From the NCBI GenBank assembly GCA_018296165.2, contig JACKQL020000018.1, forward strand, positions 806,001-870,000: a stretch of 64,000 nucleotides of DNA, in the 5' to 3' direction. Both the position numbers and the translations under genes were made by a program. Positions 12,470-23,918 of this stretch are shown here, piece by piece (the first letter of the stretch is position 1; each line of letters starts with the position of its first letter). Under the pieces are notes generated by a model. That model had not been told where the DNA came from and did no database searches. It saw only the letters and a program-made list of their open reading frames with translations. Source of the DNA: Termitomyces sp. T153. Lineage: Eukaryota > Basidiomycota > Agaricomycetes > Agaricales > Lyophyllaceae.

Positions 12470-12760
12470 TGCCGGACCAGAACTGAAGCCACTAGTGGTG
12501 ACGAAAACAATGCAAGACCTCAGCGTCAACCACGATGGTAGAACAGACTAATGTATTCCGTACCTAGTGGTGACGAAAACAATGCGACTACATAATATAT
12601 GTGAGTAAAATAATAATGAACTAATAGAAGGCTTGACTTACGACCTCAGCGTCAACCACGATGGTAGAACAGACTGAGGAAGTAAGTCAAGTCCGACGCG
12701 AATGTAGCGAAGTGATTACTAATCGTACCAAAAGAGGAAGTTGAATATACTAGGCCAACA
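12470..12760 (-). repeat. Copia-1 left LTR (3' LTR), 291 bp
   Basis: Begins TGCCGGACCAGAAC and ends AGGCCAACA. It matches the right LTR over its length except for a ~20-bp indel near 12721-12743. It retains many CpG sites, unlike the coding interior. Immediately inside on the minus strand is a G-rich GATGGGGTTG stretch that fits a polypurine tract. Confidence 0.88.
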
Positions 12761-12797
12761 CAACCCCATCAGCGACGAAGTGGGTGCGATAAAGGAA

Positions 12798-15700
12798 TCA
12801 TGAGCGAGAAACAAGACCAAGAGTTGGAATGAATTTGTAATGTGAGTTCTTCGGAAGAGACTTTGTAAGAATATCTGCTATCATTTCTGTAGTGGGAATC
12901 CAAGTAGTAGAAAAAGAACCGGTACGTAACTGTTCACGAATAAAATGGTTGATATGCTTCGATCTCGATGTTGTAGAGTCCGAGTTTGCTATTTCTAAAG
13001 CGCTTTGATTGTCACAGAAAATCGGTGTAGAGGTCTGGGAATTGGAAGAGAGAAGGAACCGAATTGATATAGCTTCACGGATTGCATGAGAGATCGCCAT
13101 GTATTCTGCTTCTGTTGAGGATAACATGACTGTTTTCTGTTTGACCAAAGACCATGATACTAGGCTTGAGTAGAAAAAGAATGCATAACCTGATACACTC
13201 CGACGAGTAGCTGTGTCAGAAGCTCAATCTGCATCTACAACCCCAAAATCGGCCAGCAGTATCAATCAAGCTGGTGGATTGGTTGCAGGTCATGAAAAAT
13301 TATACTCTAGAGCAATATTCCATGTGCCAGAGATATAACAAAGTACTCACTTTGCAACTAGTAGGTGTGCTTGAGTTGGGTTTGCATTGAATTGACCTAA
13401 TGACATAGCTGTCAATGCCAAATCTGGGCGAGTACACAGACTGAGATATAGTATCAATCCAACTAGATGTTGGTAGTGAACCTTGACTTTGTTGTCAGGT
13501 ACATCTGGAATTGCATTTGGAGGAGGATCTGGTAGTTCATGGAGATTGATGTTCAATGGAAGGGAAAGTGGAGCAGCATCAATCAGATTGTATGTGTTCA
13601 AGAGATTCAATATGAAACCTTTTTGTGATAGCCAGAGTTTCCGTTTGGGTTGATCGCAATCTATTCATATACCTAAGTATAAGGTCATCAGTTCTGAGTC
13701 TTTAACCTTGAAATGTTTGTTCAACTTGATGATAATCCAGTTGTACAAAGGTATTGCGTTGGTTGCATTCAATCCATCATCAGCATGAACACATATGATG
13801 ATGAATAGATTGGTTCCATCAGGGAGAGAGGGAATGGAGAAATGGGGAGGGGATGAGAACCATCCAAAGAATATGCCATGGTCAATGTTGCAACAAGTCA
13901 AACCTAGAGCTTTCAATCATTCACACAGTACAGCATACCACTTGTGAGATGCCTGTTTAAGCCCATATAATACTTGTAGTGCACCATTCACCTTTTTAGG
14001 ACTCACATCAGGAAAACCTGGTATCTGCTTCAGATATATAATGTGTGTTAATGGTGCATTCAAGAGTGCTGTCTTTATGTTGAAAGAGAATAGTTCAAGA
14101 TCATGAAGTGCTGCATAAGTCAGGGATATCTGAATACTTGTCATCTTAGCAACAGGAGCATAGGTGGATCCATAGTCTTCCAGTCATTGATTGAATCCTT
14201 GTGTGACTAGTTGAGCTTTTTCTTTTCCTTGAATTATTGTACCATCTGGATTGTATTTGTATGCATATACCCATCAGACACCAATTGCTTTCCAGGTGGT
14301 AGATCAGTAGACATGAAAACATTCTGTGCTTTAAGACTTTTGATTTCACATTCCATAGCAGCTTTTCAGACATCAGCATTGCTTTGATGTGTCACTTCAT
14401 AATAATTTTCTGGTGCTTTGGATAAGTTGTAAATTCAAGGAGTCTTGAATTGAAGTGGATCTGGGCCATAAGTCATGTATGCTTTGATATCTGCAAGAAT
14501 TGGTTCTTCAAGAGAAGTAAGGTCATCAAGTAGAATTGAGAGCATAGTGGTAGTGAACAAAGTATGAATATCCAGGATTGCTGATAACCCTTGATGAGGT
14601 TCTAATTGTGCAAGTCAATTTGAGTGAAGATGTGTGATATGTTCATTTCATTTTGCAATTTCTTCAAGGAATGCTTGACCTGCTGGGGTTTGTTTGATGG
14701 TTCTTCTCAGACAATTTGTAACAGAGTCAGAAGGAGGATTTGTGATTGTCAAATTAGGAGAAGGAGGGGAATGATGATATCTTGAAGATTGGGGGAATGT
14801 ATTTCTTGGGTTTTTGCTTGAGGTGATTCTTGATGTTTGGATGAAGACAAGTCTCAAGAAGGTGAAGATATTATTGAAGAAGTTGATTGGGGACAAGGAG
14901 GAGGAGATGGAGATGGTACAGACAATTGTGAAGAATTGATGTGAGTAGGTGATTGTGATCTTGCTCTGGTCAAATCAGGTTTAAGTCAACCTCAAACATT
15001 TTTGTTGAAAATGACATCCCTAAAGAAGTAATACTGGCCATTTAGGTCATGAATGCACCAACCAATGTGATTTTCATCATATCCAATAAAAATTGCTTCA
15101 AAATGCCTGGTTTCACCCTTTTGATGAGTTTCACATGGATGGAGTACATAACATTGACAACCCCATACCCACAGGTGTGATAAATCAGGTTTCATATCAT
15201 CCATAATTTTGTAGGGTGTTGTAAGTGCAGGTAGAGTCAATGTTGGAAGGCAGTTGCATAAGTATTGTGCCATAAAAATTGCATCACCTAGGAATGAAAG
15301 AGAAAGATCTGATTCAGCCATAAGAGCTTGGGCTGTATCTTCAATAGTCTGAATATATTGTTTGGCTTTACTGTTTTGCTGATGGGCATAAGTGGTAGAT
15401 TGAACCATTATTCCTCTACTATCAATAAAATTGCATAAAGGACCTTGGATGAATTCCTTGGCACCATCACATTGAACAGTGCATACTTTATTCCCAGACT
15501 TTAACTCTCATTGAGCTGTAGTAACTTTGAAATGATTACAAGCTTGGTCTCTTGTTGTGAGTAACAAGGTACTCCCATAGTTGGAGAAATTGTCAAGGAT
15601 TGAGTGGAAATGATGAGTATGTCTGTTAGTGAACTGAGTAGGGAATGGACCACAAGAGTCCATATGAAGCAAATTGCAAACATTTGATGCTCTCCTACCA

Positions 15701-18260
15701 AGATTATTATAAGGTCAGGCTGGTTGCTTTCCTATAATGCAAGGAATGCATTGGTCATTGTTGAAATGGCTAACATACTCAACCCCAGTTGCATAATTCT
15801 TCATCAGAACTGCTTTAGTTGTATCATGGGCAGGATGTCCTAGGCACTGATTCTAAAGATTTGGAGTTGAATGAACCTGAGGAAAAGACATATTTGATGC
15901 AGGTACAGCTGGGAATACCATGGACACCTGAGATGTAGGAATGACAAAATTGCAGAACAGGAAGAACAGTTTGTTGAGTTTAGTCACTGGAAGAGTTTTT
16001 CCATGAAGTTCTCAAATCAACAGAAGGAAGAATATAGAGGAAGCTTCTCATTCAAAGAGGAGTTTCATGTCATTGTTCACCATAGCACTAACTGAGAGTA
16101 AATTGATTGGAACATTAGGAGCATGCAGGCAATCAGTAAGCCTCAACATAATATTCTGTCCACTAACATGAGCTCAAAAACACACTTCACTCTTTGCAAG
16201 CATTGTCAATGTCCCACAATTAGTTGTTCCTACAGGAACTGCCAGACTAGTATCATAAGACCAGAAAAACACCTTGTGTTTAATGATGTGTGTCATACAT
16301 CTGGAATTGAGTATTGAGTTGAATTTCAATTGGATATCTGCAAGTAATAAGGCTTTGGCATGCTTGGTATAAAGTCAGCAGAGACTTGTGAATTCCTCAA
16401 CACAAGCAGAAATCATAATGTCATTGTCTTCCTTGACAATTGTGGATAGTACAGACAAATTCTCTTCATGAATAAATATAGGAGGCAGTGATATAGGTTC
16501 TGTAATGGGTTCTGATACTGCAACATTTGCTCTAGTTCTAGGTAGAGGGTCCTTAGCAATATTGTCTGATGCAGTATTATGACATTGGAGAATGCTTGAG
16601 TTGGAATTGGAGTTTGATTCAGAGGATGAAGTGGAAGATGTATGAGAAGCATTTGTGTTTGTAGCACAAGATCCCAATTTGGGGAGACAATGCTGATTTG
16701 AAGCCTGTCTTTGACAAACTTTGATGTTGATATTGAGGATACAATTTGCTAGTTTATAGAAATCAAACATGCCCTGCAGACCAACTTTCCACAAGTCTCC
16801 AACTTCATTGCAAAGAGGTGCATAGGATTGGAGGGAGGGAATCCCATCCATGAACTTCTGTATCTTCTCATATTGAGTAAAATCCCAATTGGACTTTGCA
16901 AGTTTGTTGACAGTGATACACTACTTTTGAACATATATAGGAATAGCAGTAGGAGCACAGACAATAGCAAACATAGAATCCTTGATCTTCTGAGCTGCAG
17001 CCACACTACCCACACAATAGTGGTCATGAAGCCAAGCAAGGACATCACAAGCTGTGTGTGTAGAGAAACTGTATGGACTGCTGTGCACTGGAGGTAAACA
17101 GCCAAGGATTTCCATTGAAAGCTTCCCGGTGAGTACATATGTGCAATAGCCATTGTTTTGCTAAAAATTCTCATATGCTCACTCCTCATTGAGGGTATTG
17201 TGAGGTGGATATGGTGGAGGTATGACCACCTTGCATGTGGTATCATAAGGAGCTCCAGGAGGAGGGAGAGAACAGACATGCCCAATAAGACCTAGCTGAT
17301 CAATGAGAGTCATCACAAGAATATACCAAGATCCCCAATCTGCTGACCAGTTAAGCAAGGTATAGTAGTCAAAGGAGGAAGTTTAGTGCTATCAGAAAGC
17401 AAATCAGGAAGGTGAGGAACAATATAATTTTGAGGTTGATGGTAATTAAAGAAATTATAGTTGTGAAAACCCATGGGATGAAAATTAGCAACAGGAGGTT
17501 GATAAGGAATATAAGGGGGAGTGACTCATGGTGCAGATGGAGGAACATGATGAATAGGTGGAGCCTGCAGGGAATGTGGTTGAAACATAAAGGTAGTGCA
17601 TAAAAAGGATCTGGAAGAATAGGTTTGTGAAGATGAGGTGGCAGACCCACAGGTGTAGTATTGAGAGGATTAATAAATGGAGAAGGAGGTCAAAAGACAG
17701 AAGGTGGATGAGATAAATGCAAAGGAGCAGGGGAAGGAGGAGTATAATCATGACAAGGAAAAGGAGAACAAGGAAGGTGCAAATTTGCATCAAAATTACA
17801 ACAATGAGTAGGTGTATTAAAATCACAATTAGGGAAAGGAACAAAATTTCACTGTGAAGGAGGAGGAATGGGAGCAAATTCTGGACAAATTGGATTTGGT
17901 GGTGGTTGGGTGGAAGAACTGGAACAGGAGCATAAAGAGGATGTGAAGGATGATGAATATTAGGAACAGGAGTAGGAGTATCTAAATGATCAGGAAGAGA
18001 AGTTGCAGAAAAAGACAATGGAAAAACAGTACAATGACAGGGAGGCTTAGGCATTTGATTATATGCATCCAAAACCAAGGTAGTATTTGTATTAGAAGTG
18101 TAAGACAAGAAATGTGGGGGTGGATCATGACATGAAAATGCAGATTGGGCAGTATTATTCTGTTGTGGGACCCAAGGAATTGAGCCTGATGTCATCTGGG
18201 GAGCCCAAGAGAATGAAGCCAAACAAGGACCAAATGAGTCAGTCATTGTCAATATGAGCA
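12798..18260 (-). pseudogene. Copia-1 Gag-Pol, degenerate
   Basis: Minus-strand fragments in Copia order. A Pro-rich, Gag-like region lies at ~18.2-16.4 kb. GAG-pre-integrase-like sequence (LGHPAHDTTKAV, CIPCIIGKQ) is at ~15.9-15.7 kb and an integrase core at ~15.7-15.0 kb (TVQCDGAKEF, HQQNSKAKQYIQ). RT lies at ~14.4-13.35 kb (FNIKTALLNAPL, LYGLKQASHKWY, VHADDG), and RNase H at 13148-12798 (SSTEAEYMAISHA, CDNQSALEIA, DILTKSLP). Many in-frame stops and frame changes exist, so no functional product is expected. Only a few CpG dinucleotides remain between ~13.66 and 18.44 kb. Confidence 0.88.
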
Positions 18261-18430
18261 CCTATAAAGGCCTATGATCAAGGAGGGATCAAATGAACTG
18301 ATTGCAAGAGATGGAAGCAGATAAACTGACCACAAGAGACAGAAGTAAAGTCCAATGGTGATATACCCTAAGAAAAGAGCAAGAAGTGATTTGTTCAGTG
18401 GCTCAGGACAGTGGTTGGTAATCCAAGAAG

Positions 18431-18443
18431 GATGCCCATAACC
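18431..18443 (-). other. Copia-1 primer binding site (tRNA-iMet anticodon-arm type)
   Basis: Directly inside the right (5') LTR the minus strand reads GGTTATGGGCATC, complementary to the CAU anticodon arm of initiator tRNA-Met. Half-tRNA priming of this kind is known for Copia-like elements. Confidence 0.6.
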
Positions 18444-18667
18444 TACTGGACCAGAACTGAAGCCACTAGTGGTGACAAAAACAATGCAAGACCTCAGTGT
18501 CAACCACAATAGTAGAACAGACTACAGTCAAACCTCTCATAACCAATGGCCCCTCTGTGGAAGCCAAAAAGTATCAGTTATTAAGGAGTATTGGGTATAA
18601 GAGGGGTCATTGTAGAGTCTCTTCTAAAGCTTCATTTTAGTATAAGTAGACATTATATACATTACTG

Positions 18668-20839
18668 CTAATGACTATTTGAATTTTTAGTGAAATATTC
18701 ATTAAGAGTAGTAGGCTGAAGAGACTGGAATTCCTCAAGGCATGTTTGGCACCCAAAACTTGCAAGAATACCTTCTAACTGGCATGCATATTGCTGATCC
18801 ATATCAGATACATACCTTAGGATAGTTGAAGCTGCATTGAGTGCTTCCTGATGTGATGGCTTCACACTGATCACTTCACTGTCATCCACAGCATCACCAC
18901 TCTTCTCTTCTTGGTTCTGTTCTCCCTTTTGACATTCAACCACTGCCAAGAAAATATCCTTCTCAATCTCCTCCTTAGCAATTCCATCTGCATACATCTT
19001 GTTCTCATTGATTGGGTTGAGTAATTCATCAATATCCATCCAGTTTTTGTGTTGAAGGACTCCATGCTGTTCAAGGTAAGATAAGGCCTTTTGAACCTCA
19101 ACATCTGCTGCATTCATAGCATCTGCAGGCTTGGCATTGAGAAGAGATGAAACAGGGACAGATGGGGCAGAAGTGGGACCATTGGCAGCACTTGGTTTGA
19201 TGAGTTCATCAGGTAGAATCCCAGTCTTGTTCCAACAGTTCCAGATGGTAGTAGTGTCAACTTCCTTCTATGCAGTGTCTGCCATTCATAACACTTTGAG
19301 GATGTTAAGATCATAGATCTCAGCTGGAGGGATATCACAATCATAGCAATCAACAGCACAATTTACAAAGTGAGCATGGTAATGAGCTTTGAAGCAATGA
19401 ATAATGCCTGCATCAGCTGGCTGGACATGTGCTGTCAAATTGGGTTTGAAGTTTTTGACAATGATGTTTGTGAGGTCATCTGGAGGGGTATGGGCACTGA
19501 AATTGTCCTATAATAAAAGAATATGGCATCCCTCACACCATAACTTGGCATCCCAATCATGTATTCACTCCTGATATAGAACTGTTGTCATCCAAGCCTT
19601 TGCATTGCTTCTCCAGTAAAACCCAAGTTGAGCTCCACTCTTCCTTTAGAAAGCCTGTGGACATTTGGCTTTTCCAATGATCATTGGGGGGAGTTTCTCT
19701 GTACCTGTGGCATTTATGGTGAATGCAAAAGTCAACTGTTTCTTGTCTCCTTTGATACCAGACATCTGTTTTGTTGTGAGACTGTGATCAGGAGGCATTC
19801 TGCATAAAACATGAGTTCCTGCTCATTAATAATTTGAAAGACAGCTTACACCCAAAAGAGTCCAGTTTCATCCATGTTGAAAATATCCTTCAATCAGAAT
19901 CCATGTTTAGTGATCAATTCCTGAACATGTTTGCATTCAGCTTCAACATCTTCAGGATTTGCAGAACCAGCCTCTCCATGATGCTTGAAGCTTCTCAGAC
20001 CACATTGCTTCTTGAACCAATCCAACCACCCACTATTGCAACTGATTCTCTCATCAGTTGGAACCCCAACAAGATCAGCAAAGCAGTTCCATTTTGCTTT
20101 GAGTATGTCCCCAGAAAAGTCAACTCCATCACACATTGCTTTGTAAACCCACAACTCAAGCATCTCATTTACCTCAGGGTTCTTGCTTAGCTTTTCTTGC
20201 TTCACATTTCCTGTTTGTCCTCTTGCCAAAGCCTCAGCATATCATTTCTGAAGCTCATCCTCCATTTTTATCCAATCTGAAATCTGTGGTTGTGTGAGCT
20301 TCAGATTGGGATACTTTTTGTTCCAATATGCTGCTGTTTTGCTTTGGCTTGACTTGTTTTTGTGATGCCAATCCAGGATTTTGATCTTCTGCTTTAACAT
20401 TGCATTCTCCTTTTTGGTAAAAACAGGCTTCTTCTCCTTCTCTGCATGTAGTTTGAGGTTGCAATTCTCAGGTCCTGTCAAGTTAGATCTTAGCTCTTGG
20501 TAAATCTTACTGGTAAGCAAGTACAAGCTTACGGTGCTTTCTTTTCAAATCAACCTTTGTTTTCAAACCTTCTCCAAGCTCTTTTAGCCACATAACAATA
20601 CTTTTTTGCTGTGAATCCAATTGATCCAGCCCATGCTCATAGTTGGAAACCCTTTCAAGGAGCTCTAGAACCTGTTTTTCATCAACCAGGTTCCCATCAT
20701 GGTCCAGCCACATCTCATCAACATCCAAGATTGCCTCCTTCCTTGAGAGTCGTGCAAGAAGATCTTGTTTATGTGGTTCTATCTCTGATTTGAGTTGTGA
20801 GATGCCTGCTTTGATGATCTCAAGAGGATTCTTTGGCAT
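18668..20839 (-). pseudogene. pogo/Tigger-type transposase, degenerate
   Basis: In order on the minus strand: an N-terminal coiled, Lys-rich segment (ATG 20839); a CENP-B-like helix-turn-helix (QSKTAAYWNKKYPNLKL, ISDWIK) near 20.25-20.5 kb; a second CENP-B-type domain (WLDWFKKQCGLRSFKHHGEAG); then the DDE core with FNMDETGLF (first Asp, ~19.86 kb), DNFSAHTPPDD (second, ~19.5 kb) and VQPADAGIIHCFKAHYH (third, ~19.4 kb); and an acidic C-terminal tail ending at 18668. Frames are broken by a shift near 20.52 kb and by many stops. Nearly all CpGs are lost between 18.5 and 20.86 kb. Confidence 0.9.
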
Positions 20840-20865
20840 TGTCAAAGAGGGAGGGTGTAAGGGCG

Positions 20866-21251
20866 ACCTCTTGGGACTACAGATTTACAGAAATGAACCG
20901 TGGGAAATATGATGTCGGATTCTGCGCATGCGTAGAACCCAACGTCATTATCAAAGTCACATGACCTGAAACCGGAAATCCATCTTTGTATCTTTTTTTT
21001 CTCATTTTGCCGTTAAAATTAAGAATACAGTGATTCTTTCCATCATATACTTAGGGAAAACCAATTAATTATAATGAAAATCTTTATTTTCTGGGTAAAT
21101 TGTCGGTTATGACCCTTCCTGGGACCCATCGAATATCGGGTATCGGAGGGTTATCAAATTTCCCTGCGAACCAAGTCGGTGGATGCCGAAAACCCCTCGG
21201 ATTGAAGGGGTTATCGGTTACAAGGGCCATCGGTTATGAGAGGTTCAACTG
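20866..21251. other. CpG-retaining 3' end of the pogo element
   Basis: Non-coding tail of the transposon between the transposase start and the right TIR. It contains normal CpG numbers (for example TTCTGCGCATGCGTAGAACC), in contrast to the transposase body. Confidence 0.6.
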
Positions 21252-21641
21252 TAATGTATTCCGTACCTAGTGGTGACGAAAACAACGCAACTACATAATA
21301 TATATGTGAGTCAAATAATAATGAACTAATAGAAGGCTTGACTTACGACCTCAGCGTCAACCACGATGGTAGAACAGACTGAGGAAGTAAGTCAAGTCCG
21401 ATGCGAATGTAGCGAAGTGATTACTCAAATATACTAGGCCAACAGATCGGTCAGCGTTAAATACTCCACGACATGGTCCCTATATTTGACATGGCAGACA
21501 AACGCGAAGGACCGGCATTGGATGCTCCACGAGCAGCAGAAAGCAGTGGACGATAGCATGGGCAGAAGGCAAGCAGAAAGATAAGAATGGACACGCACCT
21601 TGGTCGATTAGATAAGATTAGGCCTATCCAGTCTTACAACC

Positions 21642-23918
21642 ATGATGTCCTCGATTCAAACGACAATTACGCCTCATAATCAGCAGCCATACGTTCACAG
21701 GACCTACCCCACCCAGGAGCAGCTAGATGGCATCATCACCAATGCCGTCGAGGCACAGAAGAAGTGGGCGCAAGTACCACTTGCTGAGAGGATCGCTATC
21801 GGACACAAGTTTATTGTTTGCGTTCGCGGTCCACGTTCTGTCGCTGTTAAACTTACGGACTACGTAGGAAAATTTCAAATTGATGCAAGATGAGATCCCA
21901 TTGGATCTCACACTCCAGATGGGAAGGTATGTGCTATGTGTCACACTTTTGCCAGATTTTATTGTTTATCGTTAGTTTTCAGACCCGTATCACAGGGCGC
22001 AGGTGAAGTTCGTGGGCTTGTAGAGCGCGCAGAATACATGCTTTCTATTTCAGAGAGTCAACTTGAGGATGTGCAGCTTACGGATACGGATAAATCTGGA
22101 TTCAGGAGATTCATCAAGCGCGTGCCGCTTGGTGTCGTGTTTGTTATCGCGCCGTGGAAGTACGTTTGCTCTTTCCCTATTCCTTTCATTGGTCTAACCA
22201 TATTCTACCTTACACTTCAGCTACCCATATCTGACACCAATCAATTCTGTCCTTCCCGCCATAATTGCAGGCAACACCGTTCTCCTCAAACCGTCGCCAC
22301 AAACCCCCGTCACGGCTGAACGTCTCGTAGATGCGCTAATCAAGGCGGGCTTGCCGAAGGATGTCGTGCAGGTGACGCATTTGTCCGTGGAATTGGCGAG
22401 GTATGTGGTGAGGAGTCCTAGGGTGGAGTTTGTTAGTTTCACGGGGAGCGTGAAGGGTGGACGCGTGGTGGGGAGGACGGCGGCGGAGGGGGAGGGATTT
22501 AAGGGTGTAGCGCTTGAGGTGAGTAGTTTTTGGGAGGGTTGGGGAACGGGTGCTGATAAGGTTTTATGGTAGCTTGGTGGAAAGGACCCAGCGTATGTCA
22601 GGGAGGACGCGGATTTGAACTATACGGTTGCTGAATTGGTAGATGGTGTGTCAAGTGCTTGCCTGTCTCCAGAGGATTTTCAACTGATCTGTGCATTATC
22701 AGGCGCGTTCTTCAATTCGGGACAGAGTTGTTGTGCGATTGAGGTGTGCGTTGGTTCTCCTAGTGAGAGCTGAAGATTGACCTGCAATCGCAGCGCATAT
22801 ACGTTCACGAGTCGTTGTACGATGAGTTCGTGAAGAGGTTCGCAGAGATTACCCAGGTGAGCGTGATTGATGATGATATGCGTTGAGCGCAAGTTGAATG
22901 GTAGATAAGACATATCGACTCGGTGACCCTACAAATCCTTCGACGAACCTTGGTCCGGTAGTCAGTTTGGCTAGCGCTGTGCGTATACGGAAGCAGATTG
23001 ATGATGCAGGTGTGGGTCTTCGCAGCTGTGTTGTTGTATGTCTCATTGATAATGATGTTAGTTGCGGCGGGTGCTAAGAAGCTTGTGCCGGAAGAGCTAT
23101 TCCCTATCGCGAGGCCGTAAGTTTTTTTCGTCATCTTAAAGTTCGAGTGTACGTAATGACGAGGGTGTAGGGGAACAACGTATGTTGCGCCGCAGGTCCT
23201 TGTTGACGTTGATCATTGTAAGTTCTGCGTTTCTCGGTTTTAGGGTGATGGTTGACCTATCCTTGCGTAGCTATGGATGTAATGAAGGTTCGTTATAGCT
23301 CCTTTAATGTAGGTGAGTTTGACCGTGTAGCATACAGGAGGAGAGTTTTGGACCAATCGTCGGCATAATGAAGGTGGGGTTTATATTCTACATCATTGAT
23401 CGTATCTGTCTGATGAATCCTTCAGGTGTTCTCTGATGAAGAAGCCCTTGCACTCATGAACGATTCGCCGTACGGTCTCACCGCGAGCATCTGGACCAAT
23501 GCAGAGAAGAATCCCGCTTCTGAGAAAGCGTTCTTGAGCTTGGCTGATGGGCTTGAGACGGGGACGGTATTCTTGAATAGGTGCGATTATTTAGACCCGG
23601 CGTTGGCGTGGACGGGCGCGAAGGATAGTGGGAGGGGTGTGAGCCTCAGCAAGTTCGGTAAGTAATTTCCTCAGGATAAGGGGAGGATGTGCTCACCGGC
23701 TGTCGATTGTTGTAGGATATCATCAACTTACGAGGGCAAAGTCCGTGCATATGAAGATTAAGACGACGAAGCAAATTGGACTATTCTCTCGATGTTTTAT
23801 ACACTGCTCTTCTAATGAGGACAGCGCCCATTTATTTCTCCTGAATCACCCCTCAGATTGTCATTCTCTGGACCCCAAGGATCAACTCACTTGTAATACT
23901 AAAATACAAGCAAAATAG
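21642..23918 (+). CDS. NAD(P)-dependent aldehyde dehydrogenase, 14 exons, ~524 aa
   Basis: Oxidises aldehydes to acids; the substrate cannot be told from sequence. Exons 21642-21815, 21868-21926, 21983-22159, 22221-22518, 22573-22645, 22703-22743, 22794-22856, 22910-23009, 23062-23116, 23171-23217, 23271-23287 (17 nt), 23338-23373, 23426-23657 and 23716-23918; total 1,575 nt. Motifs: APWNYPY with Asn137, LKPSPQTPVTAERL, FVSFTGSVKGG, LELGGKDP with catalytic Glu236, FFNSGQSCCAIE with catalytic Cys270, ESFGPIVGIMKV, NDSPYGLTASIWT, and a C-terminus containing YHQLTRAKSVHMKIK. The frame runs ~45 codons past the usual family end before a stop at 23916, so the C-terminus may be extended or the last splice wrong. 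A second ATG at 21645 is equivalent. Confidence 0.9.

Larger units (their letters stand above)
18525..21251 (-). mobile_element. pogo/Fot1-like DNA transposon, 2,727 bp
   Basis: Inserted at TA (18523-18524 and 21252-21253) with inverted ends CAGTCAAACCTCTCATAACC and GGTTATGAGAGGTTCAACTG, which differ at one position in 20. It carries a decayed minus-strand transposase. Element size, TA duplication and CAGT ends fit the pogo/Fot1/Tigger branch of Tc1-mariner. Confidence 0.93.
12470..21444 (-). mobile_element. Copia-1: LTR retrotransposon, minus orientation, interrupted by a pogo element
   Basis: Flanked by a perfect 5-bp target duplication GATCG (12465-12469 and 21445-21449). Left LTR 12470-12760; right LTR begins 18444 and resumes after the DNA transposon, ending 21444. 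Internal coding region on the minus strand runs gag, protease, integrase, RT, RNase H (Copia order). The LTR ends are TG...CA, with the right copy mutated to TA at its start. The interior is CpG-depleted and full of stops. The right end lies 197 bp from the ATG of the aldehyde dehydrogenase gene. Confidence 0.9.
18444..21444 (-). repeat. Copia-1 right LTR (5' LTR), split by pogo element
   Basis: Left part 18444-18524, right part 21252-21444. Joining them at the TA duplication recreates the uninterrupted arrangement seen in the left LTR at 12539-12560. The left part shows CG to TG/CA changes, whereas the right part keeps its CpGs. Confidence 0.88.
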
